Source of the DNA: PALSA-693 sp963780345
Lineage (GTDB): Bacteria; Actinomycetota; Acidimicrobiia; Acidimicrobiales; Palsa-688
NCBI GenBank assembly: GCA_963780345.1
Contig: CAWABU010000005.1
Span: forward strand, 248,001-312,000
Length of the DNA stretch: 64,000 nucleotides
Direction: 5' to 3'
Shown: piece by piece, positions 50,759-59,703 of the stretch
How positions within the stretch are numbered: the stretch's first letter is position 1
Layout: every line of letters begins with the position of its first letter
Notes under the pieces: generated by a model
What the model saw: only the letters and a program-made list of their open reading frames with translations
What the model was told of the DNA's origin: nothing
The model's database searches: none
Made by a program: the position numbers and the translations under genes

Positions 50759-51114
50759 CCGCAGCTGACCGGACCAGCCCCGCCGACGTCGGACCCGCTT
50801 TTCCCGACAGCCCTCGGGCCCGGCTGGCCCGGTCGCTGGCCACGGCCGTCGATGCCGTCGCCGGCGTCCGCCGAAGCGGCGGGTCCGGTATCGAGGTGTC
50901 CACCCAATACCCGGGCGGGCGGATCGTAGGGGTGCGACTGGCCGACCACGAGGTGACCGTGCAGGTGGTCGCCGAACGCCTTCCGTTAGAACCCCTCGCC
51001 GACCAAGTGCGCGCCGCCACCCGAGCAGTCCTGCACGCTAGCGACGATGAACGCCCCGTCCACGTAGTAGTGGACGATCTCGACCTGACCTCGCTGCCCC
51101 GGACGGCACCATGA
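50755..51114 (+). CDS. Asp23-cluster protein, divergent Asp23-like
   Basis: GTG 50755 overlaps the Asp23 stop, giving 119 residues. RARLARSLATAVDAVAGVRR then VSTQYPGGRIVGVRL and EVTVQVVAERLPLEPLAD follow the Asp23 strand-helix order (V-x-G-V-x-x, then a beta hairpin and a helix), but the domain is shorter. It ends with VHVVVDDLDL, analogous to the final Asp23 strand. It overlaps the DUF6286 gene. It is probably an accessory subunit or partner of Asp23. Confidence 0.75.
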   Translation: MTAADRTSPADVGPAFPDSPRARLARSLATAVDAVAGVRRSGGSGIEVSTQYPGGRIVGVRLADHEVTVQVVAERLPLEPLADQVRAATRAVLHASDDERPVHVVVDDLDLTSLPRTAP

Positions 51115-51647
51115 CCCGGGCCGTCAACCGGGTGCTGCTGACGGTGATCGGTCTGGTCCTCGTCGCCGGCGGCGCGCTGGTCATTATCGAAGCCATCTGG
51201 TCGTGGACTAACAACGGGTTCGTGTGGATCCCCGGCGGCACCTGGCTCCATTCCTTTGAGACCACCGCCTGGTCAGATCCGGCCACGATCGCCATCAGTA
51301 TCGCCGCCGGAGCGCTAGGGCTGCTGTTGTTCGCATTCGCAGCCTGGCCCCGCCGACCCCGGGCCGCGGCGTTCCCCACCGAAAAAGCCGGGCAATGGTC
51401 ACTGTTGCGACGCTCCACCGAGGCCCACCTACAACGCCGGCTGGCCGCCCAGGTGCCCGTCAGCCCCATCAAGGCCCGTCTCAACCCTAAAACCAGCCGC
51501 TGGACCCTCAAGGTCAAAGCCCGAGCGGCGAGGTCCACGCGCCCCGCCCTCGAGCAGTCCGCTCGCGCGGAACTGGCCGCCCTCAGGGCACCCAGCAGTT
51601 CCCGGGTCCAGGTGGCCACCACCGGCGCCGCCGCCAGCCCGTCATGA
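51111..51647 (+). CDS. DUF6286-type membrane protein
   Basis: ATG 51111 overlaps the previous stop and encodes 178 residues. Two TM helices (VLLTVIGLVLVAGGALVIIE and ISIAAGALGLLLFAFAAWP) flank an external Trp-rich loop. A cytoplasmic basic domain follows (LRRSTEAHLQRRLAAQVPVS, then TSRWTLKVKARAA). This fits the DUF6286 proteins found with Asp23/AmaP in actinobacteria. It overlaps the AmaP gene by ATGA. The exact role is unknown. Confidence 0.85.
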   Translation: MTRAVNRVLLTVIGLVLVAGGALVIIEAIWSWTNNGFVWIPGGTWLHSFETTAWSDPATIAISIAAGALGLLLFAFAAWPRRPRAAAFPTEKAGQWSLLRRSTEAHLQRRLAAQVPVSPIKARLNPKTSRWTLKVKARAARSTRPALEQSARAELAALRAPSSSRVQVATTGAAASPS

Positions 51648-52240
51648 AACCCGACCGAATCGACCGCCGAAACCGGCGGCGGCTGGCCGTCATCGGACTG
51701 CTACTGGCCGCCGCGGGCACACTGTCCGCCTGTCTAGGCGCCGGGGTGTTTGGCGACGCCCGCAGTAACCAGGCGGTCTTCGACGGGACTGTCATCCGAT
51801 GGTGGAACGAGGGCGGCTGGAAATCCTTCGCCGTCGTCGCAGCCATCGGCCTCGTGACCATTATTGTCGGGCTGTGGCTGGCCGCCCCCCAGCTGCGCCG
51901 CAACGACGCCAAATCCCGCACGCCCACCATCGTGTTCCCCCGCAACCCGCTCGGGCGAGGCGAAACCACCCTCCGCGCCTCTGGCCTCAGCCACAGCCTG
52001 GAAAACGACCTGGTCCACATCCCCGATATCACCAAAGCATCGGTCGGACTGTTCGGAGCCTACCCCGACATCGAGTTACGGGCCGTCCTCGATGTCAACG
52101 ACAACGCTGACCTCGACCAGCTACCCGACCGGGTCCAGGAGGTGCTGGCCCGCTTGCACACCACCGCTGGGATCGCCCCCGACCCCATCCAGATCGCCCT
52201 ACGCTTCAGCGACGGCGGCCGAGAACGGCAACTCCTATAG
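51644..52240 (+). CDS. amaP: AmaP-like alkaline-shock membrane anchor protein
   Basis: ATG 51644 overlaps the previous stop and gives 198 residues. Two TM helices (LAVIGLLLAAAGTLSACLGA and SFAVVAAIGLVTIIVGLWLA) are followed by a conserved cytoplasmic domain. That domain carries NPLGRGETTLRASGLSHSLE, DITKASVGLFG and IELRAVLDVNDNADLDQLPD, typical of actinobacterial AmaP. The family anchors Asp23 to the membrane. It ends the core cluster; a small gene starts seven bases later. Confidence 0.9.
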   Translation: MKPDRIDRRNRRRLAVIGLLLAAAGTLSACLGAGVFGDARSNQAVFDGTVIRWWNEGGWKSFAVVAAIGLVTIIVGLWLAAPQLRRNDAKSRTPTIVFPRNPLGRGETTLRASGLSHSLENDLVHIPDITKASVGLFGAYPDIELRAVLDVNDNADLDQLPDRVQEVLARLHTTAGIAPDPIQIALRFSDGGRERQLL

Positions 52241-52246
52241 GAGAGT

Positions 52247-52456
52247 ATGACAGGCCCTGAACGGGCGGGCGACCAGAAGGCGGCCCCTGTTGAGCGTGGC
52301 ACTCGTTATCTCGACCTGGGCACGCCCGCAATCGCAATCCGCACCTGCGACGGCGAACGGTCCCTGGTGGAGCTCGCTGGTCCGGACGGTCACCACGAGC
52401 GAGGGGTCACACCCCCCGACAGCTGCTGCCACCCCGATCTAGCATTGGAGTCGTGA
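52247..52456 (+). CDS. Small hypothetical protein after amaP
   Basis: ATG 52247 follows TAGGAGAG and encodes 69 residues. The central part (GTRYLDLGTPAIAIRTCDGE, then RSLVELAGPDGH) looks like a small beta-rich domain. The end (PPDSCCHPDLALES) has a CC pair. The stop overlaps the J-domain start by GTGA. Position in the operon suggests a stress-related role. I do not recognise the family. Confidence 0.6.
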   Translation: MTGPERAGDQKAAPVERGTRYLDLGTPAIAIRTCDGERSLVELAGPDGHHERGVTPPDSCCHPDLALES

Positions 52457-52719
52457 ACCGACGCGACGCGTGCCAGCTGCTGGGCTTATCCCCTGCCTGC
52501 ACCCCGGCCGAGGTGGAGGCCGCCTACCGAGCCCGGGTACGGGTCGCGCACCCCGACCGGGGCGGAAGCGCCGAGCAGTTCCGGGCGCTCACCGAAAGCC
52601 GTCACGTCCTGCTCACGGCGCCCGCCTCCCAGCACGCGATCGTCGCCCATGACTCGCGAATGTCGCGGCGGCTTCTTCGACGACTCCGCCGACGCCGCAC
52701 CAAACGCCGCGTCATATAA
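52453..52719 (+). CDS. Short J-domain (DnaJ-like) protein
   Basis: GTG 52453 overlaps the previous stop, giving 88 residues. The J-domain has helix I-II (ACQLLGLSPACTPAEVEAAY, RARVRVA), the essential HPD tripeptide in VAHPDRGG, and helix III (AEQFRALTESRHVLL). A basic arginine-rich tail follows (RLLRRLRRRRTKRR). J-domains stimulate Hsp70 ATPase; the short form without zinc or substrate domains suggests a dedicated recruiter. Co-transcription with Asp23 genes suggests linking chaperone activity to envelope stress; that is inference. Confidence 0.85.
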   Translation: MNRRDACQLLGLSPACTPAEVEAAYRARVRVAHPDRGGSAEQFRALTESRHVLLTAPASQHAIVAHDSRMSRRLLRRLRRRRTKRRVI

Positions 52720-52736
52720 GCCTCCGCGTTCCCGTA

Positions 52737-53267
52737 ACGGGTGAAACCGCCCTCATCGTGGCCGGCCTACGCCGGTCACACCCACCGCCTCAACCCCTGG
52801 ATCCTCTTTCTGGTCGCCTCGGCCGCGGCCATCATCGGCGACAACATCGGGTTCTGGATCGGCGACAAGGGCGGGTACCGCCTCGCCCGCCGATACGGGC
52901 ACTGGTTCGCCTCGACGAACACAAACTGAAGATCGCCCGCTACGTCTTCGACCTCCAAGGCCCCAAGGCGGTGTTCTTCGGCCGCTTCGTGTCAATCCTG
53001 CGCACCTGCGCGGCCCCCTGGGCAGCACGAGCCGCACGCGCTGGCGCAAATTCCTCCCGGCAACGCCGCCAGATCGTCTGGGCCGGCATCTACACTCTCG
53101 CCGCCTTCCTGGCCGGCAGCGCCCTCCAATACGCCTCGCACACCATCGACTACAGCATCGACGGCGTCGCCGTCCTCGCCGTGACTGGAGTCATCGTCGA
53201 GGGAAGGCACCAAACCGCCAGACTGGGCCAGCAAGCCGAAACCGCCTCCCCCGGATCCCTCGAATAA
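52737..53267 (+). pseudogene. DedA-family membrane protein, frameshifted
   Basis: The frames give GETALIVAGL, AGHTHRLNPWILFLVASAAA, IIGDNIGFWIGDKGGYRLAR, RVFDLQGPKAVFFGRFVSIL and GIYTLAAFLAGSALQ in DedA order. That order includes the conserved F/Y-x-GRF-x-P/S-x-x-R segment. At least three frame changes are needed, and the N-terminal helix is missing. DedA proteins are lipid scramblase-like membrane proteins important for proton-motive-force and envelope homeostasis. This copy is not functional as sequenced. Confidence 0.8.
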
Positions 53268-53943
53268 GAATCCCTCGGTCCCTTCGCGACCGGGCTCCTG
53301 CTGGAGTGCCCTGGCCTGAAGTCCGCCGCGAGGACCAAGGAACTCATCCTTGGAGAGGCGCCACGGGTCGGGCAATCGCAGCCGGTATGTTACTGCTGCG
53401 ATTCAAGCCATTTTTGGCGGCCATCTGGCGCTGCGGTAGATGGCGATTCTTGCTTCGCCGCCCAAGCCCCCGGGTGGCACCGCCGACAATGGGGAGGGGA
53501 AGGTGGGCGCCGACGTGCCTGCGGCCAGTCCGACCGCAGGCACCAGACCCGCGATCCGGAGACGTGCCGAGCCTCGAAGGCGGGGCAGCGTGGCCGTCCC
53601 GGGGAGCCATGGCCACGCCGGCACGCCGACGATGCCGAAGCAAGCGCCACCGAAGGCCGCTCCCTGGCCGCTACGACCATCGGACATGCCCGGGCCAAGA
53701 ATGTGTCGCAGCGTCATACCCAGGTTGTAGGTCTCAACGATGAAATCATCCCAGAGCCGGGCGACACGACTCGTTCTGCTGCTTTACCCTCTTGGATGTG
53801 ATGCAGCTGTCTCCGCGTATCCGCTCGAGATTCCCTTCGAGCTGCAGGAGAGTGCCCGCGAGTCATTACGACCGGCCAGGCGGCAGGACGTCCGAGAACG
53901 CCGCCCGACTCTCCGCGCACCGATCACCAGCTCTGGAGCATTT
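53268..53943. other. Intergenic or decayed stretch
   Basis: About 675 bases carry several frames of 80-145 codons on both strands, all Pro/Arg/Gly-rich without ribosome sites or motifs. An upstream extension of the next gene (ATG 53740) reads implausibly and is not used. No gene identified. Confidence 0.4.
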
Positions 53944-54624
53944 GTGCACTTCGTTCTAGTCGCCGTTCTCGTTCTCTTCGCGCTCGCCTTCGTTTCGGCG
54001 GTCATCGCCGCCGCGCTGGTCACTCGCAGAGTGGTTCGAGGCCTGCGCACGGGCTACCGTTCGGTCCACACCCAGGTCTCCGAGCGCGCCGCCGCCACCC
54101 TCACCACGCTGCAAGCCCGGGCCCTGCCTGCCGGGCCTCGCCAGGAAGTGGCCGAGTTGCGCCACCACCTGCGCCGCTCCCGGGACGCCACTCGTCGGCT
54201 CCTTGCTGTCGCCACCGGCCCGCTCGGCCATCTGCCCGACTGGGGCCACCAGCTGGCTGAGGCGACCGACACCCTCGACCGTGAGCTCGCCGGCCTCCAG
54301 CGAGAGCCCGACACCGCTCGGATGTCGGCGGGGCTCACCGCCCTGCGCCCGTTGGTGCGGGAAGTCGCCACGGCCGGCGCCGAACTTCGAGCCGCCATCC
54401 GTCAATCCGGCAGCGCCCTCGGCACAACCGACTGGAGCGCCCTGAGCGGCGGCATCCGCGACGAGATCCACGCCGTCAGCGCCGGGATTGCCTACCTGCA
54501 CTCTCAAACCGCTGTCCCCCTACTTCCATCGGTCAGTCACCCACCATCGAGTTTCACGACCGGGCACAGCCGGCGGCCCGGTGCGGGTTCGAGATGGAGG
54601 CGACATCGGGCCCTCCAGGACTGA
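53944..54624 (+). CDS. Membrane-anchored coiled-coil hypothetical protein
   Basis: GTG 53944 is preferred because GGAG lies 5 bases upstream and the TM begins directly; 226 residues result. One N-terminal TM (HFVLVAVLVLFALAFVSAVI) is followed by an Arg-rich juxtamembrane segment. A long alpha-helical region with heptads follows (VSERAAATLTTLQARALP, QEVAELRHHLRRSRDATRRL). The C-terminus is Ser/Arg-rich. The design, a cytoplasmic-facing single anchor plus coiled coil, resembles small envelope or cell-division accessory proteins of actinobacteria. No family is recognised. Confidence 0.65.
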   Translation: MHFVLVAVLVLFALAFVSAVIAAALVTRRVVRGLRTGYRSVHTQVSERAAATLTTLQARALPAGPRQEVAELRHHLRRSRDATRRLLAVATGPLGHLPDWGHQLAEATDTLDRELAGLQREPDTARMSAGLTALRPLVREVATAGAELRAAIRQSGSALGTTDWSALSGGIRDEIHAVSAGIAYLHSQTAVPLLPSVSHPPSSFTTGHSRRPGAGSRWRRHRALQD

Positions 54625-55250
54625 ACACGGCGTGAGCTGCTGGGGCCGTGGTGAGCCTGGAGACCAGAACCACCCAGGCTTGCAGCTCGGATCTTGTACC
54701 TCAAGGTCGGTTTCCACCCCCGGTGGCCCATTCGGGTACTACCACAACAGCCCCTGCAACACCTTCATGACAATAACCCTCCTTCCAGAGATCAGTCCTA
54801 CAAAGCGCGCTGACAACACTTGAGGTTGCAACTAAATCCCCGAGCCTCTCTTCGAGGACGGTAGGTCCCCCTACGCTGCCGGGATATGGGGGCGCGCCGA
54901 CGTTACGTCGATGTGCATCTCCTGGCGAGCGTCGGCTTAGGTCCTCCGGGATGGGTAGGTCGGGCGGTCGTTATCGGGATCGAAGCGGGTTCGGCCAGCA
55001 TCGAGGCCGACACGTCGGTGATCAGCCCAGCGTTGGACCAGCCCCAGCTGCCCGGCTGCAGGTAGGCCCCAGACACCGTCGGCCAGCTCGTATAGCGCTT
55101 TTTCGACGCCCAGCCCCGGTTTCCTGGTCGCCTGGCTGCCGCCCGTCAGGTCCAAGCCGCGCACCCCTCACCCGGCTGGACCCGTCGCCCACTCCCTTCA
55201 ATCGAAGCGCGCCAGATCGATGCAATCCGGCCTATTACCGGGTTCGACGG
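54625..55250. other. Intergenic stretch before the AT-richer pair
   Basis: About 625 bases have no supported gene. A minus-strand frame (54937-55164) with RKPGLG is weakly reminiscent of an ISAzo13-type transposase but is too short and divergent to call. The stretch lies beyond the 3' end of the putative toxin gene (stop at 55251). Confidence 0.4.
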
Positions 55251-56516
55251 CTACGTCCGGCCATCTGTGATCTCGTTTGATGGTTCGTAGTTGTCCTTGA
55301 TACTCTGATCAACCGAGAATGGAAACATGGCGCGATATCGGTTTTGATTCTTGGTGTGGTGACCGATACCGACCACCTGCAACTTACCATCTACTTCAAT
55401 TTTCCACGCCGTGCGACTATCGTCCGAATTGGCGCTCTGGTTTCCGTGGCTGTCATGCCACATCTCGTACACCTGACCGTTGTAGGTATAGTGGCCACCA
55501 GGCTTACCTTTGTTTGTGCACACAGTCCTTACGTGGCCCAATAGCGCCTTCCCGCCCGTGTCTTTGAAGTACTGGTAGATCGTCTGCATGTCGCCATCTT
55601 CGAGCGGATTCAATCCGATCTTAAGGGCCGTGGTGGTGGGAGCGCTCGGTACGAGCTTCCGCGCCGCTTCCTGAATTTCCCCCCATTTCTTGAAATAATC
55701 GAGCAAGTTATCAACGGTATGGCTTGCCGAATCCTTCTGGAGAAAATCGAAGCTCTCTAATGCCTCTTTGTACCCGGACTCCCAATTTTTCTCGCTCTTG
55801 AATAGCGCATGATCCTTTTCGTAAAGTAGCTTGACCTGGGCCATACGCGTCCTGAGATCGCCAAAGAGTTTCTCGATGTACTTGACGTGAGCATCCTCTA
55901 TTTCGTCGAGCAATTCCTGTATCCGGGCGATCTGACTGACGCGATGCTCAAGCTCCTTAGGCTCGGATACAGCTTCGTTGATCCAGGCCCAGAGGCGCTC
56001 CAATTCCCTGACTAGGTTCAACTGCTCACTACGATAGTTCTTGATGGCCCGTTCTACTTTTTCCTTGTATTTGGCGCGAGCCTCCTGCACCTTCTTCAAG
56101 GCAGTCGAACGACTCAAGAACGTAGGAACACGCTTGGGAGTCGCGTCGACGTCCGGACCTTGGGCGCCGGAGCTCGGGGAAGACGATGGCTCCTCGTCCT
56201 TTTTAGCCCACGGGAGGCGGTTGATATTTTCGATATTACCGTCGTCCTCGAGCGGAGCCAAACCAGCCTTGAGGCGCGCTTGGGCTGTTTCCATTGCCTT
56301 CTTACGTTCGCTATCTCGCTCCTGAGCGTTCGCGAACGGATAGTCGCTCAGCCGATTCCCTTCACCAGTGAACCCTTTCGGGGACGGCGGCGGGATCCGG
56401 AGGATCTCCCCATCGGCGGCGATGTAGGTCAGGCTCGTCTTGATGGCCTTTTGAGCCTGGACCTGGATCAAGTGGTCGATGATTTGCTGCTTGCGTAACT
56501 CAGCTTCGCTTTTCAT
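55251..56516 (-). CDS. Coiled-coil protein with toxin-like C-terminal domain (unrecognised family)
   Basis: ATG 56516 gives 421 residues. The codons are visibly AT-richer than the neighbours. Residues 1-80 are charged helical. A motif LKAGLAPLEDD (82-92) recurs as LKIGLNPLEDG (298-308). A Ser/Pro/Asp linker (about 106-130) precedes a long coiled coil (about 136-290, e.g. KKVQEARAKYKEKVERAIKN). The C-terminal 110 residues form a compact domain with GHYTYNGQVYEMWHDSHGN, AWKIEVDGKLQVVGIGHH and NRYRAMF. Its strand pattern with several His, Lys and Arg residues resembles small RNase-toxin folds (BECR/RelE-like). That is inference. No signal peptide or TM is seen. It follows gene 56533-57162 by 16 bases. 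Confidence 0.75.
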   Translation of the reverse strand: MKSEAELRKQQIIDHLIQVQAQKAIKTSLTYIAADGEILRIPPPSPKGFTGEGNRLSDYPFANAQERDSERKKAMETAQARLKAGLAPLEDDGNIENINRLPWAKKDEEPSSSPSSGAQGPDVDATPKRVPTFLSRSTALKKVQEARAKYKEKVERAIKNYRSEQLNLVRELERLWAWINEAVSEPKELEHRVSQIARIQELLDEIEDAHVKYIEKLFGDLRTRMAQVKLLYEKDHALFKSEKNWESGYKEALESFDFLQKDSASHTVDNLLDYFKKWGEIQEAARKLVPSAPTTTALKIGLNPLEDGDMQTIYQYFKDTGGKALLGHVRTVCTNKGKPGGHYTYNGQVYEMWHDSHGNQSANSDDSRTAWKIEVDGKLQVVGIGHHTKNQNRYRAMFPFSVDQSIKDNYEPSNEITDGRT

Positions 56517-56532
56517 GATTTGATTGGATTCC

Positions 56533-57162
56533 TTACGCTTCGGTTGCTATGCGGGCGGCTTCTGCCGCAACTCGACTTTCGAAGTCGGCCGGCAGGTCAC
56601 TGAGGATGTCTTTGAGTTCGTCCTTGCTGATGCCCAGCTGAGTCGCCAGATCGGAACTGTTGCCGAAATCGGTGGCCACGTCCTTGGCGATCGCTTCCAG
56701 GTCAGCCGGTTTCGGCGGTGCTACGCCGGCGTCGGGGTCGACCGGGCTGACGTCCTCTTTATTCGTGCTGAGCGGCGAGGCGTTTTTGGGAAAGGCGGAC
56801 GGAGCTTCCTTCTTGGCGGCAGGTGACTCCTCGCTCGGGGTGATCACCACGTCCGCATTCGAAGACGGCGATGCGTCGCTCTTCGGAGGCTCCTCGTCTG
56901 GCAGCAACGCCTCCGTCATGTCCGCCAGCCACTCCACGCGCTCGTCGTCGTCGGTCGCGTTGTCCAGCTGCTTCATTAAATGGTAACTGGGCTCGACCCG
57001 CTTGTACAGCTCCCGCAGATTGTCGAGCTGCAGGTACCACTGCAGCTCCGTACCACCCAGTACCTCTCCCAGTTTCTTGCGTGGTTCCTCGATAATTGAA
57101 TAGTCGGGTATGAGCAGCCACCACGCGCCGGCTTCGGCGACCTCGAACTCCGCCTTTTCCAT
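56533..57162 (-). CDS. Acidic partner protein of the AT-richer pair (unrecognised family)
   Basis: ATG 57162 follows GGGAGGTGGG and gives 209 residues. The N-terminal domain (residues 1 to about 90) begins EKAEFEVAEAGAWWLLIPDY and includes LQWYLQLDNLRELYKRVEPS and EWLADMTEALLP. A Ser/Pro/Glu-rich linker (SDASPSSNADVV) follows. The last 60 residues are a helical bundle (LEAIAKDVATDFGNSSDLAT, ISKDELKDILSDLP). The protein is strongly acidic, as expected of an immunity protein, chaperone or adaptor. Its linker composition resembles that of the downstream 421-residue protein. The two are co-transcribed. The WW-LIPDYS start matches nothing I know. Confidence 0.7.
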   Translation of the reverse strand: MEKAEFEVAEAGAWWLLIPDYSIIEEPRKKLGEVLGGTELQWYLQLDNLRELYKRVEPSYHLMKQLDNATDDDERVEWLADMTEALLPDEEPPKSDASPSSNADVVITPSEESPAAKKEAPSAFPKNASPLSTNKEDVSPVDPDAGVAPPKPADLEAIAKDVATDFGNSSDLATQLGISKDELKDILSDLPADFESRVAAEAARIATEA

Positions 57163-57315
57163 CCCACCTCCCTGACCACGGCTGCTGCCGCGGTGAAACA
57201 AGCCAGGGCCGCGATTATCGCACCGCAGGTTCCCGTCCACAAGAGGTGGGTGAGCCGGAATGGCCGCCCACGATGCGGCCGTCTCCAGCAGCCTGCTTGA
57301 CCTGACGGTCGACGG

Positions 57316-57847
57316 TTAAGAGACCGGGTCGGCTAGAGACCGGACGCCGCCCTCCGGGGGGGCCAGCGGCCCGGTGCTGTTGATCCCGTCCTCGGCCTGC
57401 GTAGCAATCCACTTCGCGAGTCGAAGTTGGTGTGCACCACGTAGCCGGTGTAGGCGGTGCCGATGGACACCAAGAAGGCCACCACTCCGGTCACCCAGGT
57501 CAGCATCCGCGGGCCCCGCCAGGCCGACATCCAGAACTTGCCCCACAGGTGCATGACCATGAAGAAGAAGAACAGGTCCACGCTCCACAGGTGCAAGCCG
57601 TTGAAGAAGTGCCCTACCGCGGTGGTGTGCCACCAGTTGATCCCGCCCACGGCGAGGGCCGCACCGAGACGATTATGAATACCAGCGCGGCGAAGGCGAG
57701 CACCCCGAACACATAGATCCACGACGACACATAGGTCGGCTGCTGGTCGGGAAGGGCCCGGTCGGGCGGCAACGCCGACAGTAACCGGTCACGGATCCGG
57801 CCCGTCCAGCTACTGGCGGTTTCCTCAGCAACCGGGGTGGCGCTCAT
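57316..57847 (-). pseudogene. Cytochrome b (QcrB-like) N-terminal half, frameshifted
   Basis: ATG 57847 opens a 60-residue cytoplasmic start leading to TYVSSWIYVFGVLAFAALVF. Near 57668 the frame changes to GGINWWHTTAVGHFFNGLHL and FFFFMVMHLWGKFWMSAWRG, which includes heme-ligand histidines. GTAYTGYVVHTNFDS follows, and near 57420 it changes again to KWIATQAEDGINS. The order matches the first four TM helices of bc-type cytochrome b. The rest of the protein and the Rieske and c1 genes are absent. It is not functional as sequenced. Confidence 0.8.
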
Positions 57848-58865
57848 GGCCGGTTCCTGCCGCCCGGGAACGGGGCGAACGTCTGTGGCGCGGACTTCGG
57901 CCCCCCGAGAGGGCCCGCCCGGCTAGTTGGCGATAACACCGATCGCTGCGAAACCCGGCCTCGGCCAAGCTTGCCAACACCCAGGGGTCTTGCCTGTGCG
58001 GATATGTAGTCCTGTCAACCCCGAGCCGTACGGACGCAGGTGGACGACAGTTGGCGGTGTCGGTGACAGCTCGGAGATCTTATGGCCGGCGCTCGCTGAG
58101 GCCAGAACATGTTGTGTTGCAGGCGTGGTAGCGTCTACTTGACGCGGGTGGTTCCCCGTACCGTGTTGGGCTCTGCCGTCAGTCGCGGCACCTCCGGGAG
58201 CGTTGCTCCGGACCCTGGTAGCGCAACACCGCTTTACGTTGCGTGGACTAGGAGGCCCCCGATGACGTTCACCGTGCTTGGCGAGTCCAGCAGCACTGCT
58301 CCCAGGCCGAGCCCGAGAAGGTGGTCGTCCGCGGAGGGCGACGACCCACCAACGAGGCCCTGGGCCCGATTTTCTCCGACTCGAGTCCGAGACCTTCGCG
58401 GGACCCAGTAGTGACTATGTCCTTTCTCGTCCCATCCCCTGTTCGCTCACCCGTCGTTCCGGCTCGACGCCGGACCACCTGTGAGGGAGGGTACTGAACC
58501 TCGAAGGGACGCGCCCGCCATGGTCCCGACAATTTGAGCCGCCGCCTTTAGCGCCGCCGACCTTCCGGCCGTTGTCGGGACGCGGCTGTCGTTCCAGTAT
58601 CACACCGACAATTGGCTGCCTTCCGTGGTCGCACCATTGTAGATATGAGACCACAGACGTTCCGGTGGTTCGGCACCGTGTGTTGACGCGCTCCCTGCGA
58701 CGGCATTCGATATTCCATAAATGAAATCGGCGATCCGATTCTTGCTCAGTTCTGAGCATTCTGCCTCGCCGACAGGGGATACGGAGACCGAGATGGTGTA
58801 GGGTGACATTTAGCTCATCACGAGCAACTGCACCCCCGCTCTACGGGGGAGGATCGGGGGTTCCG
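57848..58865. other. One-kilobase gene-poor stretch
   Basis: The only credible start is ATG 58262 behind AGGAGG (6-nt spacing), which opens a 49-codon frame (MTFTVLGESSSTAPRPSPRR) to 58411. Its content is low-complexity and its reality uncertain. An imperfect inverted repeat (CGCAAC and GTTGCG around 58218-58240) precedes it. The remainder shows no gene. Confidence 0.35.
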
Positions 58866-59573
58866 ATGGGAACCCAACTGCTCAGCCCGTCAGGTAGCGA
58901 AGCGGCCGCCCCCGCGAGTGTGGCGGTGGATCCCACCAGCGGCCACCAAACCGCCCGGGCAGGACGGGGAACGTTCGACGTCTTGATCAGCGCCGCCGCC
59001 CTGCTGATGGTGGTCGTCTTGGCCGTGGCCGGGGGTCTGTTGACGTGGGGTCACAACTACATCACCAGCCAGGTCCACAATCAGCTGGCCGCCCAGAAGA
59101 TCTTCTTCCCGGCGGCCAACAGCGCCGCCGTGGCCGCCCCGGAGTTCAAGGCGATGCGCCAGTACGGGGGCCAGCAGCTGACCACCGGCGCCCAAGCCCA
59201 GGTGTACGCCGATCACTTCATTGCTAACCACCTGAAGACCATCGGTGGCGGCAAGACCTACGCCCAGCTATCGACCGAAGCGCAAGCCCAGCCCAACAAC
59301 GCCGCCCTGGCCGCCCGGGTAAACACCGTATTCAAGGGTGAGACCCTGCGCGGCTTGCTCCTCAACGCCTATGCGTTCGGCACCATGGCCACGATCGCCG
59401 GGATCGCCGCCATCGTCGCCTTCGCCGCCGCCGGGCTTCTGCTCGTGCTCTCCCTGCTCGGCTTCTACCACAGTCGCAAAGCGACCCGCGACCAGAGCAA
59501 CAGGGCCAAAGACCACGCACTCCCCACCGCCGCCCCCCCACAGCCAGCCGGACTCGCCACGGTGGACGCATGA
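58866..59573 (+). CDS. Two-TM hypothetical membrane protein
   Basis: ATG 58866 (GGGGG five bases upstream) gives 235 residues. A disordered N-terminus of about 50 residues precedes TM1 (VLISAAALLMVVVLAVAGGL). An extracytoplasmic domain of about 115 residues (NQLAAQKIFFPAANSAAVAA, QVYADHFIANHLKTIGGGKT) leads to TM2 (IAGIAAIVAFAAAGLLLVLS) and a Pro/Ala tail. Proteins with this plan are common and uncharacterised in actinobacteria. The outer domain contains QYGGQQLTTGAQAQVYADHF, conserved-looking. It precedes the PNPOx-fold gene by 130 bases. Confidence 0.7.
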   Translation: MGTQLLSPSGSEAAAPASVAVDPTSGHQTARAGRGTFDVLISAAALLMVVVLAVAGGLLTWGHNYITSQVHNQLAAQKIFFPAANSAAVAAPEFKAMRQYGGQQLTTGAQAQVYADHFIANHLKTIGGGKTYAQLSTEAQAQPNNAALAARVNTVFKGETLRGLLLNAYAFGTMATIAGIAAIVAFAAAGLLLVLSLLGFYHSRKATRDQSNRAKDHALPTAAPPQPAGLATVDA

Positions 59574-59703
59574 CCCAAGAGACGCCGGGCTGCGATGCCG
59601 AGTACACGGCGGCGCACCCCGCCGCCTTGCTGAACGGCCGTGCCATCCAACCAGGACGGGCACGAATCGCCGTTCGAACCACAACGATGGAAGGAGTTAA
59701 CAG

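Noticed and set aside
54937..55164. Possible ISAzo13-type transposase fragment
   Set aside because: Only RKPGLG-like similarity over a few residues, with no DDE residues or terminal repeats.
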